Positions 43,310-52,366 are shown, counted from the stretch's first letter. The stretch: 64,000 nucleotides of DNA from Bacteroidota bacterium (GCA_023251435.1 JAHEYU010000007.1:1-64000); one strand, 5' to 3'. A program made the numbers and translations. The notes: generated from the sequence alone by a model not told the origin.

Positions 43310-44103
43310 AGATCAGTCTCATAATTGCCACCTATAATAAGCCGGAATATCTTTCTCATTGTTTGAAAAGCATTGCAGAACTCGACGAATTTCCGGATGA
43401 AATTATTGTGGCCGATGATGGTTCAGGAAAAGAGACTTCCGATTTAATTGAAAAATTCAGGAATCAATTTTCGGTTCCGTTCATTCATGTTTGGCAGGAA
43501 GACGTTGGCTACCGACTGGCCCGAAGTCGCAACAACGGCCTGATAAAAAGTACTGGAGATTACCTTATTTTCATTGATGACGATCTTATACTTCACCCAA
43601 AGTTCATTGTGGATCATCGGAATTTTGCGACAAAAGGTTTTTTCTATTGCGGGACAAGGGTCAGGCTTGGCTCAACCAAAACCGCTGAAATCATGAAAAC
43701 ACACAGGAACGTAGTTTCATGCCTGGAAGGCGACCTTCAATCGAGACTAAATACCATCCGGATTCCTTTTCTTCATAAAATCATAACCGGGCCAGGTTAT
43801 ACCTATAAACGGCTAAGAGGTTGTCACATGGCATTTTGGAAAGACGATCTGATCAAAATCAACGGTTTCGACGAACGATATACCAGCTGGGGACGCGAAG
43901 ATTCGGATATTGCCATGCGAATGATGCACGCAGGCGTAAAGCGTATCAACCTGAAATGGGCAGCTATTTGTTACCACTTGCATCACCATGTGGCGCAAGG
44001 AGCTTCGAAAAACGACCATTTAATGTTTGAGGTTATCAGAAATAAAACGATCCGTTCACAAATCGGAATTGATCAACACGCTGTTATATCCGACAACGAT
44101 TAA
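43306..44103 (+). CDS. Glycosyltransferase family 2 (galactosyltransferase-like C-terminus)
   Basis: 265 residues. ISLIIATYNKPEYLSHCLKS, IIVADDGSGKETSDLI and the DxD-type FIDDDLILHPKF are GT2 hallmarks. The end, GCHMAFWKDDLIKINGFDER and TSWGREDSDIAMRM, matches the glyco_transf_7C type acceptor region seen in chondroitin- and galactosyltransferases. Translation is coupled to the O-antigen-ligase-like gene. It probably adds one sugar in the same surface glycan. Its stop codon shares four bases (TTAA) with that of the next, convergent gene. Confidence 0.92.
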   Translation: MKISLIIATYNKPEYLSHCLKSIAELDEFPDEIIVADDGSGKETSDLIEKFRNQFSVPFIHVWQEDVGYRLARSRNNGLIKSTGDYLIFIDDDLILHPKFIVDHRNFATKGFFYCGTRVRLGSTKTAEIMKTHRNVVSCLEGDLQSRLNTIRIPFLHKIITGPGYTYKRLRGCHMAFWKDDLIKINGFDERYTSWGREDSDIAMRMMHAGVKRINLKWAAICYHLHHHVAQGASKNDHLMFEVIRNKTIRSQIGIDQHAVISDND

Positions 44104-46532
44104 TCAGTCACATTGTACCGGCTAACTCCCCTGCACAATTTTCCATCACTGGTGATTCCTTCAACAACTACCTGCACTTCGCCGGGTTGATCGCTGTTAA
44201 AAAAAGATACATTCGTTCTGCCCAGCGAATCTGTTCTGACAATAGGATTCCAGTATAGTGTACTCCGGAAATCATTCTTCATTTCTGCAGGCTGCTGCGA
44301 TTCGTAATTCGGAGCATAAAACTTCCGGATAACAGAATAGCCTATAATTCTGGTGCTTTTCATTCCCAATGCATCAGTTGGGGCATTCACAAACTTTTCT
44401 CCCCGCTTGGTGTAAAAGAAAATAGCACCACCTGCTCCTTTAGAGCCAGCCATTGGGGCAAATTTTAATATTTCAATCTTATCGAAAGTCTTACTTGAAA
44501 ATGTTGACAGCAACTCAAAATCGACCGGGACTGCATCAAGATACAACATTGCAGGTATTTCTCCCCTTATACAAAATTTCTTCTCAATCGGATCAAATCT
44601 CACACCTGGTATTCTGCCATCCAGCATATCATATATGTTCCCATAAACATCATCCTGATTATCCAGATCAAAGACAAAATCGGCATCAGCATATAGTCGT
44701 ACATGTCCGTCACCTTTTTTAATCTTTTTTGTCATCACATTAATATCGCCCAATAAAATAGTATCACTTAAATGCCATTTCTTATTAATGACGCTACTAT
44801 TAACCTCACTTAAATAGATTGTGGTATTAACCTGATTGCCATTATCATATTTGTAAGTAAGAGGCAAAGACCCAGCCTTTGGCGAAATCAATGATTTCCT
44901 GTCCAGTTCAATCCAGTTTGTTCTTCTACCTTTTTTATTAACCGCCTGAAGTGATACATAAACGGTGTCGTTGAAATACAGGTCGGAAAATAAAAATCTA
45001 CCCAAGGAATCGGTTGTTTGATCGTGCAGACCAAACTGACTTTTAACGAACATCATAGTCACCTGGGCATCAGAAACAGGTTTGCCCTGAAAACTCGATG
45101 TTACAATTCCCTTTACCTGAATACTTCCCTCTGGTTGATATTGAATTTCAGGATACTTATCGTCTCTGATTGCTTCCCATTCAAAATGCCGGTAACCGTG
45201 AGTAAGCATCAGATTATCAAGATTCAGAAGTGTGGAAAAGCTATCGTCTTTGAAATAATAAGCCGGATCTTCAATTGTTCCTTTTAACTCAGAATTAAGC
45301 AGAAATTGGGATAGGATTGTATTGGGGTAATCTTCTAATTTCAGTTGTGTTTCTGGATTGTACACCGACATCGAAAGGTTCGAGAAACAAGGAATTCCAT
45401 CGTCTGTAATTGTATTAATATCCATTTGAACCTTCTCGCGGGTGCGATACATAGGCTTATCTGGCTCGATTTCAACAGTTATAAAATCGTAATGATTAAT
45501 GAAAACCAGTCTTTCACAGCGTGGAATCATTTCCTCATCAAATAAAGTGAACTGAACAATCCCATTTGGCAAAAGCGACTTTTCAATTTCGAAATTAAAA
45601 ACCTCCGTATTCATCGTGATTTCTTTACTGTAAAAAATCACACCATTTGACTGACCTACCAATAAATAGCTTTTTGCAGGATTGGTTTCTGTTCCTGTTG
45701 ACCGGTCGTAAATATTTATAAAAACTTTATCTGTATCTGTGGGATTAATTGCCAGTGCGACTCCTTGTGCCTGAGCCCTCGGAAGATCAATGTTCAGTAA
45801 AACATTACCCGCTACTGTTATCTGAGCTTTGTATTTTCTTCCTTCTTTGGGCTGAATCTGAAAGCTGCCCATTCCTTTGAAATGACTTTTAAACTCAACC
45901 ACTACATTGTCCAAATCGTCAACAACTTTACCAATTACCTCCAATCCCTTGCCATTATTATCAGTTGCTTTAAAGGCCAATTTGTTTGAAATACCAGTAA
46001 GAAAGGTTCCGCCTTCAGGAAAAAACTGGAAATCGATATCTTTCTGGCTAATATTATTCAGCTCATTCTCCGAAAGTTTATCCCGAAGATTCCAGATTAC
46101 CAGGTTTTGACGAAAAAACCATACATCGTCAAAATTGCGCATCCAGTTGGTATAAGCTCTTATCTGGTAAACTCCGCTCGAAATGGTATCGGCCACATGA
46201 AGATCGCCATAAGCAAGACCATTCTGAGCCCAGTACATTTTTTTCTGAAGAACCGTTCCTGAAGAATTTAGAAGCTCAACATACAAATTGCAATCGGGAA
46301 TTGGTGAATTTTTTAGATACGCTTTAAACCAGATATCGTCATTGGCCCAATAGGAAGGCCTGTCAAGATGAAGGTAAATTTTTTCCTGTGGAAACTGAAG
46401 ATTAAAAAGGTTGGTTTTGGCCAGCAACTGTTTGTCGCTGTTATTGGGAAATGGTGCAGGATAAAATGCAAGAGAAATAAAAAAAATCAGAAAAAGGGAA
46501 GGCAAAATGAATAGTGTGGTCGTTTTTTTCAT
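44100..46532 (-). CDS. Secreted MG2 / TonB-plug domain protein
   Basis: 810 residues from ATG 46532. A signal segment is followed by an MG2-type beta domain (QFPQEKIYLHLDRPSYWAND, DIWFKAYL), beta-sandwich repeats (YRTREKVQMDINTITDDG), a carboxypeptidase-regulatory-like domain (GIVTSSFQGKPVSDAQVTMM) and a plug-like region near residue 640 (NIYDMLDGRIPGVRF, then CIRGEIPAMLYLDAVPVDF). No barrel follows, so it is not a receptor itself. This combination forms a conserved Bacteroidota family of unknown function, probably periplasmic or on the outer membrane. A start at 46574 is rejected because it would add a non-secreted extension. Confidence 0.82.
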   Translation of the reverse strand: MKKTTTLFILPSLFLIFFISLAFYPAPFPNNSDKQLLAKTNLFNLQFPQEKIYLHLDRPSYWANDDIWFKAYLKNSPIPDCNLYVELLNSSGTVLQKKMYWAQNGLAYGDLHVADTISSGVYQIRAYTNWMRNFDDVWFFRQNLVIWNLRDKLSENELNNISQKDIDFQFFPEGGTFLTGISNKLAFKATDNNGKGLEVIGKVVDDLDNVVVEFKSHFKGMGSFQIQPKEGRKYKAQITVAGNVLLNIDLPRAQAQGVALAINPTDTDKVFINIYDRSTGTETNPAKSYLLVGQSNGVIFYSKEITMNTEVFNFEIEKSLLPNGIVQFTLFDEEMIPRCERLVFINHYDFITVEIEPDKPMYRTREKVQMDINTITDDGIPCFSNLSMSVYNPETQLKLEDYPNTILSQFLLNSELKGTIEDPAYYFKDDSFSTLLNLDNLMLTHGYRHFEWEAIRDDKYPEIQYQPEGSIQVKGIVTSSFQGKPVSDAQVTMMFVKSQFGLHDQTTDSLGRFLFSDLYFNDTVYVSLQAVNKKGRRTNWIELDRKSLISPKAGSLPLTYKYDNGNQVNTTIYLSEVNSSVINKKWHLSDTILLGDINVMTKKIKKGDGHVRLYADADFVFDLDNQDDVYGNIYDMLDGRIPGVRFDPIEKKFCIRGEIPAMLYLDAVPVDFELLSTFSSKTFDKIEILKFAPMAGSKGAGGAIFFYTKRGEKFVNAPTDALGMKSTRIIGYSVIRKFYAPNYESQQPAEMKNDFRSTLYWNPIVRTDSLGRTNVSFFNSDQPGEVQVVVEGITSDGKLCRGVSRYNVTD

Positions 46533-46624
46533 TGATTTAGGTTTTAGTTTATTTAAAAAAGGGCAACCCCACACCGATCAGATCCAACACCATATCACCA
46601 ACGATTTTATGTCAAATTTTATAC

Positions 46625-46668
46625 CAAAAAAGTCCATTATAGTCTGTTAACCTATAATGGACTTTTTG
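46625..46668. terminator. Strong terminator between the TPM operon and the MG2 gene
   Basis: AAAAAGTCCATTATAG pairs with CTATAATGGACTTTTT around a 9-base loop, with A and T runs on both sides. On the minus strand it ends the lemA-TPM-TPM unit. Confidence 0.9.
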
Positions 46669-46697
46669 TGAGACATATTTTGCTAATTTGCAGTAAA

Positions 46698-47498
46698 CTA
46701 CCAACTTCCGCCGGCACCGCCTCCGCCGAAGCTTCCTCCGCCGAATCCGCCAAAACCACCTCCGCCGCCACCAAAGCCGCCGCTTCCGCCTGAGAAACCT
46801 CCGAAAGAACCACCTCCCCGGTTGCCGCTTCCCAGCAAACTCAATGCAATCCAGAAAGGAATGCTGCTTCCTCCATTGTAATGGCGACCCCGGCCACCTT
46901 TAAACAGCGACACAAGAACTATAATTACAAGAATAATAATGAAAAATGCGCCGCCTTCCGATTTCTTTCCCCCTGCTTTTTGCTGATAATCCTGTGCAGT
47001 ATATTCCTGTGCAGCCAAACTCATCAATACCTTTGTTCCGGCATACAATCCTCCAAAAATATCATTGTTTTTAAAACGCGGAATCATTTCATTTTCAACA
47101 ACAGTGCGGTTGGCAACTGCATCGGGAATAATACCTTCAAGGCCATAACCTACAGCAACAAATACTTCACCTTTTTCGTTCCCCGTTTTTTGCTTAAAAA
47201 CAACTACAATCCCGTTGTTTTTATCCTTACTGCCAACTCCCCATTTTTCACCAAGTCTGAATGTAAAATCGGATATTTCATTGCCTTCAAGGCTGGGTAC
47301 GGTTACGATGGTTATCTGGGTCGAAGTCGACTGATCGAATTGCACCAATTCAGACTCCAGCTGCTGTTCTTCCTGATCTGACAGAACATTTGCCAAGTCG
47401 TTGACCAACCTTGGTGGATTGGGCCGTTCAGGAATGTCTTGCGCAAAAACGGAAAGAACAAAAACAGAAAGAAATATAGTCAGTAATAATTGCTTCAT
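46698..47498 (-). CDS. TPM domain protein (YgcG-like), Gly-rich tail
   Basis: 266 residues. A signal peptide (FVLSVFAQ) leads to a TPM domain: PRLVNDLANVLSDQEEQQLE, ITIVTVPSLEGNEISDF, FVAVGYGLEGIIPDAVANR. A membrane helix (residues about 182-200) is followed by a strongly glycine/serine/phenylalanine-rich tail. Family members may be phosphatases or envelope-stress factors; the function is unsettled. It overlaps none of its neighbours and starts 2 bases after the next TPM gene. Confidence 0.93.
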   Translation of the reverse strand: MKQLLLTIFLSVFVLSVFAQDIPERPNPPRLVNDLANVLSDQEEQQLESELVQFDQSTSTQITIVTVPSLEGNEISDFTFRLGEKWGVGSKDKNNGIVVVFKQKTGNEKGEVFVAVGYGLEGIIPDAVANRTVVENEMIPRFKNNDIFGGLYAGTKVLMSLAAQEYTAQDYQQKAGGKKSEGGAFFIIILVIIVLVSLFKGGRGRHYNGGSSIPFWIALSLLGSGNRGGGSFGGFSGGSGGFGGGGGGFGGFGGGSFGGGGAGGSW

Positions 47499-47500
47499 GA

Positions 47501-47944
47501 TTATAGGTTTTTATCGAAAGAAATTTCATCCGACAGTTCGTTAACATCTTCTTTATGAAATGGGAAATGGGTTTTTAATTGTTCTCCGGCCATTAGGATT
47601 CCTTTTGATAGTCCGTCGGCAAATTTTCCTTCTTTAAAGTAACCAAGCATGGTTTCCTTTATTTGGTCCCAGAAATCGGCAGGAACCAGTTGATTGATTC
47701 CGGCATCGCCCAGAATGGCAAATTTATGATCGTGTACAGCCAAATAAAACAAAACGCCATTTCGCTGCGCTGTTTTATGCATTTCAAGTTTTCCGAATAC
47801 ATAAGCTGCCCGGTCGAGTACATCTATTTTGCAGTAGCCTTCAGCATGTAATTTTATTTCTCCGGAAGTATTGAACTCGGCGCTGGCAATTGCATCGGTA
47901 ATCTGTTTCTTTTCCTCTTTACTGAAAAAATTTTCGACTGACAT
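47501..47944 (-). CDS. TPM domain protein, soluble form
   Basis: 147 residues with no signal peptide. The TPM core reads ADAIASAEFNTSGEIKLHAE-like (EFNTSGEIKLHAEGYCK), then KTAQRNGVLFYLAVHDHKFA and ILGDAGINQLVPADFWDQI. It is a short, cytosolic-looking companion of the next gene, which starts 2 bases after this stop. The lemA gene lies upstream across a 234-base repeat-bearing gap. LemA plus two TPM genes is a common Bacteroidota set. Confidence 0.93.
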   Translation of the reverse strand: MSVENFFSKEEKKQITDAIASAEFNTSGEIKLHAEGYCKIDVLDRAAYVFGKLEMHKTAQRNGVLFYLAVHDHKFAILGDAGINQLVPADFWDQIKETMLGYFKEGKFADGLSKGILMAGEQLKTHFPFHKEDVNELSDEISFDKNL

Positions 47945-47997
47945 GGTTTTGTGGATTTTTGTTTATTAAAAAATGCATATCCGAAAATTTACCCATT

Positions 47998-48178
47998 GTT
48001 ATAAAAGTTATTCAATGGTCATTGGATGGTCATTAAGTTGTCTGGAAATGACAACAGAATGACAATAAATGACCATTAATGACTGACTTAAAATACCAGA
48101 AAGGTAAAAGAACTGACAATCATATAAGAAACTAACTTCCGGCAGCTGGGATTTGCCAGAAGCCAGTAGCCAGTAGCA
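47998..48178. repeat. Degenerate GGTCATT/AATGACC repeats between lemA and TPM genes
   Basis: Repeated ATGGTCATTGGATGGTCATT, then AATGACCATTAATGAC in the opposite sense, which can pair with each other. It ends with direct repeats of CCAGTAG (48160-48176). A close relative lies at 50944-51075. It occupies the intergenic space of one apparent operon. Confidence 0.55.
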
Positions 48179-48769
48179 TTAAAATTTCACTTCAGGTGCT
48201 TTCTCAGCACCAGCATCAGCCTCGAAGTATGCTTTCTTTTCGAATCCGAACATTCCGGCAAAAAGATTTTTAGGAAATTTACGGATGAAAGTATTATAAG
48301 CCTGCGCGCTTTCATTGAATTTCATACGTTCAACCGTGATCCGGTTTTCAGTACCTTCTAATTGAGCCTGCAAGTCCAAAAATCCCAGATTGGCTTTCAG
48401 ATCAGGGTATTTTTCAACCACCACCATCAATTTGCTTAATGCAGACGACAAACCCGACTGGGCATTCTGGAAATTCTGAATTGATTGGGCATCCAACTTA
48501 TCAGGATTAATATTCACAGAGGTAGCTTTTGCACGGGCTTCAATCACCTGAGTCAAAGTCTCTTTTTCAAAATCTGCATAACCTTTTACGGTATTTACCA
48601 AATTTGGGATCAGATCGGAACGGCGTTGATAAACATTCTCGACCTGCGACCACTGTGCGGTCACTCCTTCTTCCATACTAACCATGCTGTTGTATGAATT
48701 TTTAACCGACGAATAAGCAACCAGAAGCAAAACGGCAATAACTGCCAGAATAATCCACGTCTTTTTCAT
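48179..48769 (-). CDS. lemA: LemA family protein
   Basis: 196 residues. One N-terminal helix (WIILAVIAVLLLVAYSS) with a short cytoplasmic tip, then the LemA core: VTAQWSQVENVYQRRSDLIP, NLVNTVKGYADFEK, and the ending IRKFPKNLFAGMFGFEKKAYF, the most conserved signature. It forms a long helical bundle on the periplasmic side. A promoter-like pair at 48798-48827 precedes it. LemA proteins are linked to envelope stress but their activity is not established. Confidence 0.95.
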   Translation of the reverse strand: MKKTWIILAVIAVLLLVAYSSVKNSYNSMVSMEEGVTAQWSQVENVYQRRSDLIPNLVNTVKGYADFEKETLTQVIEARAKATSVNINPDKLDAQSIQNFQNAQSGLSSALSKLMVVVEKYPDLKANLGFLDLQAQLEGTENRITVERMKFNESAQAYNTFIRKFPKNLFAGMFGFEKKAYFEADAGAEKAPEVKF

Positions 48770-48797
48770 TTTATTTACTTTTTAATTTATAATCTTA

Positions 48798-48827
48798 CAA
48801 TACTATTTCCGAACAATCAATGACAAA
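48798..48827 (-). promoter_or_regulatory. Possible promoter for lemA
   Basis: On the minus strand, TTTG, 18 bases, then TAGTATTG, one mismatch from TAnnTTTG and one base short of the usual spacing. Confidence 0.4.
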
Positions 48828-48941
48828 AATAAGTTCGGCAAATGTTGCAAAACTGCTGCCATCTCACATTAAATTATCGGGGAATGTAGCAATTTTACCG
48901 CTATACGCACTACATCAAAAGGTGAACCACAATTGAAAATT

Positions 48942-50957
48942 ATGAATAAAGCCGAATTCAAATCAATAATACAGGAAGGAATCCCCGAAATTCTACCTGA
49001 AACAAAACCGGTCAATCCTTCTGTTAATCATGCCCCTAAGCGCAAAGATATACTTAACAAGGAGGAAAAGAAGCTGGCAGTTCAGAATGCGCTAAGATAT
49101 TTTAAACCTGAACATCATGTCCTATTGGCATCTGAATTTCTTGATGAATTGCGACAATTTGGCCGTATTTACATGCATCGGTTACGCCCCGACCATGAAA
49201 TGAAGGCTCGTCCACTGGAAGATTATCCACACAATTCAATTCAGGCGGCCTCAATAATGATGATGATTCAGAATAATTTGGATCATGCTGTTGCCCAACA
49301 CCCGCACGAACTGATCACTTACGGCGGAAACGGGGCTGTTTTTCAGAACTGGGCGCAATACAGGCTCACAATGAAATACCTGTCGGAAATGACCGACGAG
49401 CAAACACTGGTGATGTATTCCGGGCATCCGATGGGACTTTTCCCTTCGCACAAAGATGCTCCCCGCGTGGTGGTAACCAATGGCATGGTCATCCCGAATT
49501 ACTCGGGGCGCGACGATTACGAGCGAATGAATGCGCTCGGCGTTTCGCAATACGGACAAATGACTGCCGGTTCGTTCATGTATATCGGTCCACAGGGAAT
49601 TGTGCACGGAACCACCATTACCTTGCTGAATGCAGCACGGATGCGTGGAGACGGACAGATCGCCGGTAAAATAGTTGTTTCGTCGGGACTTGGAGGTATG
49701 TCGGGCGCACAGCCCAAAGCGGCAGTGATTGCCGGCATGGTGGCGGTGATTGCTGAAATTAACCCGAAAGTGGTAGCTTTGCGCCATCAGCAAGGTTGGG
49801 TGGATGAAGTTTTTGAAGATTTGGACAAACTGATCATACGGATGCTTAAAGCCAGCCAAAACAAAGTAGCAGTTTCGCTGGCCTACCAGGGAAATGTAGT
49901 CGATCTGTGGGAGAAACTCGCTGCGGAAAACATTGCTGTTGATTTGGGAACCGACCAGACTTCGCTGCACAATCCGTTTGCCGGAGGTTATTATCCTGCC
50001 GGACTTTCGTTGGAAGAATCGAACCGGATGATGGCCGAAAATCCGGCACTTTTTCAGGAGAAAGTGTATGAAAGTTTGTGCCGACAGGTAAATGCGATCA
50101 ACCAACTTTCGGCAAAAGGAATGTATTTCTGGGACTACGGAAATGCCTTTCTGCTCGAAGCCAAACGTGCAGGTGCCACAATAACCAAAACTGACGGAAG
50201 TTTTAGTTACCCTTCATACGTTCAGGATATCATGGGACCTTTGTTCTTCGATTACGGGTTCGGACCATTTCGATGGGTTTGCTGCTCGTGTGATCCGGAA
50301 GATCTTCAGAAAACCGACGAAATTGCACTTCAGGTATTAACAGAAATAGCAAAACAAACTCCTTCAGAAATAAAAAACCAGTTGCAGGACAACATTCACT
50401 GGATTGCTGAAGCAGGCAAAAATAATTTAGTGGTTGGCTCACAGGCACGCATACTGTATGCCGATTGCGAAGGACGAACCAAAATTGCAGAAGCGTTCAA
50501 CAAAGCGATCCGTGATGGAATTATCAGCGCGCCGATTGTGTTGGGACGCGACCACCACGACGTTTCGGGAACGGATTCTCCCTACCGCGAAACCTCCAAC
50601 ATTTACGACGGATCAGCTTTTACAGCCGATATGGCGATTCAGAATGTGATTGGCGATTCGTTTCGCGGTGCTACCTGGGTTTCTATCCACAACGGCGGCG
50701 GTGTGGGTTGGGGTGAAGTGATCAATGGTGGTTTTGGAATGACAATAGATGGCTCCGAAGAAGCCGGTCGGCGATTGAAACAAATGCTTCACTGGGACGT
50801 GAACAACGGGATTGCACGTCGTAGCTGGGCCAGAAACGAACCAGCCCTATTTGCAATTAAACGCGCCATGCAGGAAAATCCCAACCTGATTGTTACACTG
50901 CCAAATCTGACGGATGATAAGCTGATTGATGGGTTGTTTGAAAAAAGTGGTCAGTGA
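48942..50957 (+). CDS. hutU: Urocanate hydratase
   Basis: Converts urocanate to imidazolone propionate with tightly bound NAD in histidine breakdown. 671 residues, the longer form of the family. Landmarks are YSGHPMGLFPSHKDAPRVVV, the NAD-binding VVSSGLGGMSGAQPK, the cysteine-containing FRWVCCSCDPEDL, and the C-terminal SIHNGGGVGWGEVINGGFG. The start is ATG 48942; a TTG at 48933 is less likely. No hutH, hutI or ftcD gene flanks it, so the pathway is split in this genome or elsewhere. A GGTCATT repeat follows its stop. Confidence 0.96.
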   Translation: MNKAEFKSIIQEGIPEILPETKPVNPSVNHAPKRKDILNKEEKKLAVQNALRYFKPEHHVLLASEFLDELRQFGRIYMHRLRPDHEMKARPLEDYPHNSIQAASIMMMIQNNLDHAVAQHPHELITYGGNGAVFQNWAQYRLTMKYLSEMTDEQTLVMYSGHPMGLFPSHKDAPRVVVTNGMVIPNYSGRDDYERMNALGVSQYGQMTAGSFMYIGPQGIVHGTTITLLNAARMRGDGQIAGKIVVSSGLGGMSGAQPKAAVIAGMVAVIAEINPKVVALRHQQGWVDEVFEDLDKLIIRMLKASQNKVAVSLAYQGNVVDLWEKLAAENIAVDLGTDQTSLHNPFAGGYYPAGLSLEESNRMMAENPALFQEKVYESLCRQVNAINQLSAKGMYFWDYGNAFLLEAKRAGATITKTDGSFSYPSYVQDIMGPLFFDYGFGPFRWVCCSCDPEDLQKTDEIALQVLTEIAKQTPSEIKNQLQDNIHWIAEAGKNNLVVGSQARILYADCEGRTKIAEAFNKAIRDGIISAPIVLGRDHHDVSGTDSPYRETSNIYDGSAFTADMAIQNVIGDSFRGATWVSIHNGGGVGWGEVINGGFGMTIDGSEEAGRRLKQMLHWDVNNGIARRSWARNEPALFAIKRAMQENPNLIVTLPNLTDDKLIDGLFEKSGQ

Positions 50958-51075
50958 TCAGTCGCAGTGGTCATTGATGGTCATTATATTTCATGTCATA
51001 AGTGGTCATTTATTGTAAACAAACTGTTTAAAACTATGAATGACTACAAATGACTCAATGACTATTGAATGACTG
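50944..51075. repeat. Degenerate CAGT and GGTCATT repeats after hutU
   Basis: Starts with GGTCAGTGATCAGTCGCAGT, then GGTCATTGATGGTCATT and inverted ATGAATGACTACAAATGACT copies. It merges the two repeat families seen at 6972-7040 and 47998-48178. Confidence 0.5.
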
Positions 51076-51080
51076 AATCT

Positions 51081-51410
51081 TTAATCAAACATCATTGAAT
51101 ACGGACGATGAATTTCGGCGCGTAATTCATCGATGCCAAAGGCCCGGCTTTTGCGGATTGTTTCGCGACCAGCAAAGAAAACGACTACTGTTGGAGCGGC
51201 AAAAACACGGTTTTGGGCAGCCAATTCGGGCAGTTTATCTGATTCTACAAAAACCATTTTCATCAATGGAAATGATTCGGAAATCATTTCTGAAACTTTA
51301 GGCTTCAAAACTTTGCAAACTGAGCAGATTTCAGTAGAAAAATATGCCAGCACAGCATCCTGTTCGGCCAAAAGTTCTTCAAATTCCTGAATAGATTGGA
51401 TTGTTTCCAT
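51081..51410 (-). CDS. Thioredoxin-like protein
   Basis: 109 residues, thioredoxin fold without signal peptide. The active site is C29-S-V-C32 (FSTEICSVCKVLKP) instead of CGPC, and the cis-proline loop is FAAPTVVVFFAG. The altered dipeptide should shift the redox potential compared with TrxA. It begins where the CoA-binding gene stops (TAATG at 51409-51413 on the minus strand), so they are coupled. The partner is unknown. It is distinct from the typical TrxA at 61101-61472. Confidence 0.85.
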   Translation of the reverse strand: METIQSIQEFEELLAEQDAVLAYFSTEICSVCKVLKPKVSEMISESFPLMKMVFVESDKLPELAAQNRVFAAPTVVVFFAGRETIRKSRAFGIDELRAEIHRPYSMMFD

Positions 51411-51772
51411 TACTCGAATTGCCCGGTTGCCAGTAGAACCAAAGTGCAGGCGATTTCAGGATAAATACCCACCGCCTCTAATTGCGAAATGAATTCAGGA
51501 TTTTCGGTGCCGGGATTAAAAATTACCCGACGAGGTTTTAACCCAATAATATATGAATAGTATTCCGGCTGATTTTGTGGCCCAACATACATTGTTACGG
51601 TATCGATATTTTCAAATTGATTTTTTTCGGTATGGAAAGTAACTCCTTCAACGGCACCATTTTTCAATCCCAAAGCAACAACTTCGTGATTGTGCGATAA
51701 CAAAGCCTTAATCGCCTTGTTCGAATATCTTTCGGGCTTTTCGCTGGCCCCGATTACGAGTGTTTTTTTCAT
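51410..51772 (-). CDS. CoA-binding domain protein (YccU-like)
   Basis: 120 residues. The Rossmann-like CoA_binding fold: TLVIGASEKPERYSNKAIKA, then VVALGLKNGAVEGV, TVTMYVGPQNQPEYY and the ending RRVIFNPGTENPEF with IACTLVLLATG. It is cytosolic. Stand-alone members bind CoA or acyl-CoA; the reaction is unknown. It is coupled to the thioredoxin-like gene by overlapping stop and start. Confidence 0.9.
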   Translation of the reverse strand: MKKTLVIGASEKPERYSNKAIKALLSHNHEVVALGLKNGAVEGVTFHTEKNQFENIDTVTMYVGPQNQPEYYSYIIGLKPRRVIFNPGTENPEFISQLEAVGIYPEIACTLVLLATGQFE

Positions 51773-51790
51773 TCTGAATTATATTATTAA

Positions 51791-52108
51791 CTAAAGGTCA
51801 AGATCATCATCATTTTGAATGATATTTCTAATTAAGCGGGAACAATTATGGACAGTTAAAATATCAATACGCTCATAATTAACAATCTTGTAAACAATTC
51901 TATAATTTCCACAAATCAACTCTCTTATTGATTGTGATGAAAATTCAGGAACCATCTTCCCTGCATTTGGATGATTAATCAAAATTGATGGTGCTTCAAA
52001 CAAGTTTGAAACTGTCAGTTCTGCATATTTAGGTGAATCTTTAAAGATGTATTCCCCGATCTCGTTCAAATCTTGAATCGCAAAATCAGTCCAGATTATT
52101 TCAACCAT
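51791..52108 (-). CDS. ParE/RelE family toxin
   Basis: 105 residues, the ParE/RelE fold: EIIWTDFAIQDLNEIGEYI, SILINHPNAGKMVPEF, IRELICGNYRIVYKI and ILTVHNCSRLIRN. The arginine-rich IRELICGNYRIVYKI strand and C-terminal basic residues are typical of type II toxins; a ParE-like gyrase poison is slightly favoured over an mRNA interferase, but this is not decisive. It overlaps its antitoxin by 13 bases with the antitoxin first, the classical arrangement. Probably a complete, functional pair. Confidence 0.92.
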   Translation of the reverse strand: MVEIIWTDFAIQDLNEIGEYIFKDSPKYAELTVSNLFEAPSILINHPNAGKMVPEFSSQSIRELICGNYRIVYKIVNYERIDILTVHNCSRLIRNIIQNDDDLDL

Positions 52109-52278
52109 TTATTTAGCTTTATTTTAGCCTCTTCAACAGTATTTATCCGTCCTTTTTCCGAATCATCCAATCCCTTACGGACTTTATCCACAAAAATCAA
52201 ATGCTCGATAACCTGCTCAATAGTCACATTTTCAGGCAAACTATCAAGGGTATTCATTATTTGTGCTTTTGTAATCAT
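52096..52278 (-). CDS. Antitoxin of the ParE/RelE pair
   Basis: 60 residues from ATG 52278. MNTLDSLPENVTIEQVIEHL, then FVDKVRKGLDDSEKGRI, NTVEEAKIKLNKW, a helical antitoxin with an acidic core. A TTG start at 52320 would add a non-conserved stretch. It precedes and overlaps the toxin. A TAAATTTG -7 box lies at 52296-52303. It shows no clear DNA-binding fold, so autoregulation is uncertain. Confidence 0.85.
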   Translation of the reverse strand: MITKAQIMNTLDSLPENVTIEQVIEHLIFVDKVRKGLDDSEKGRINTVEEAKIKLNKWLK

Positions 52279-52366
52279 GATATCAAATATTTGTTCAAAT
52301 TTACTAAAAGACAAAGACAATTGTTACTTTGCTTAACCGACAAAATGAATCAGAATTATTTATTGC

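Noticed and set aside
49251-50105. 284-codon minus-strand ORF
   Set aside because: Antisense to urocanate hydratase, whose motifs run uninterrupted on the other strand.
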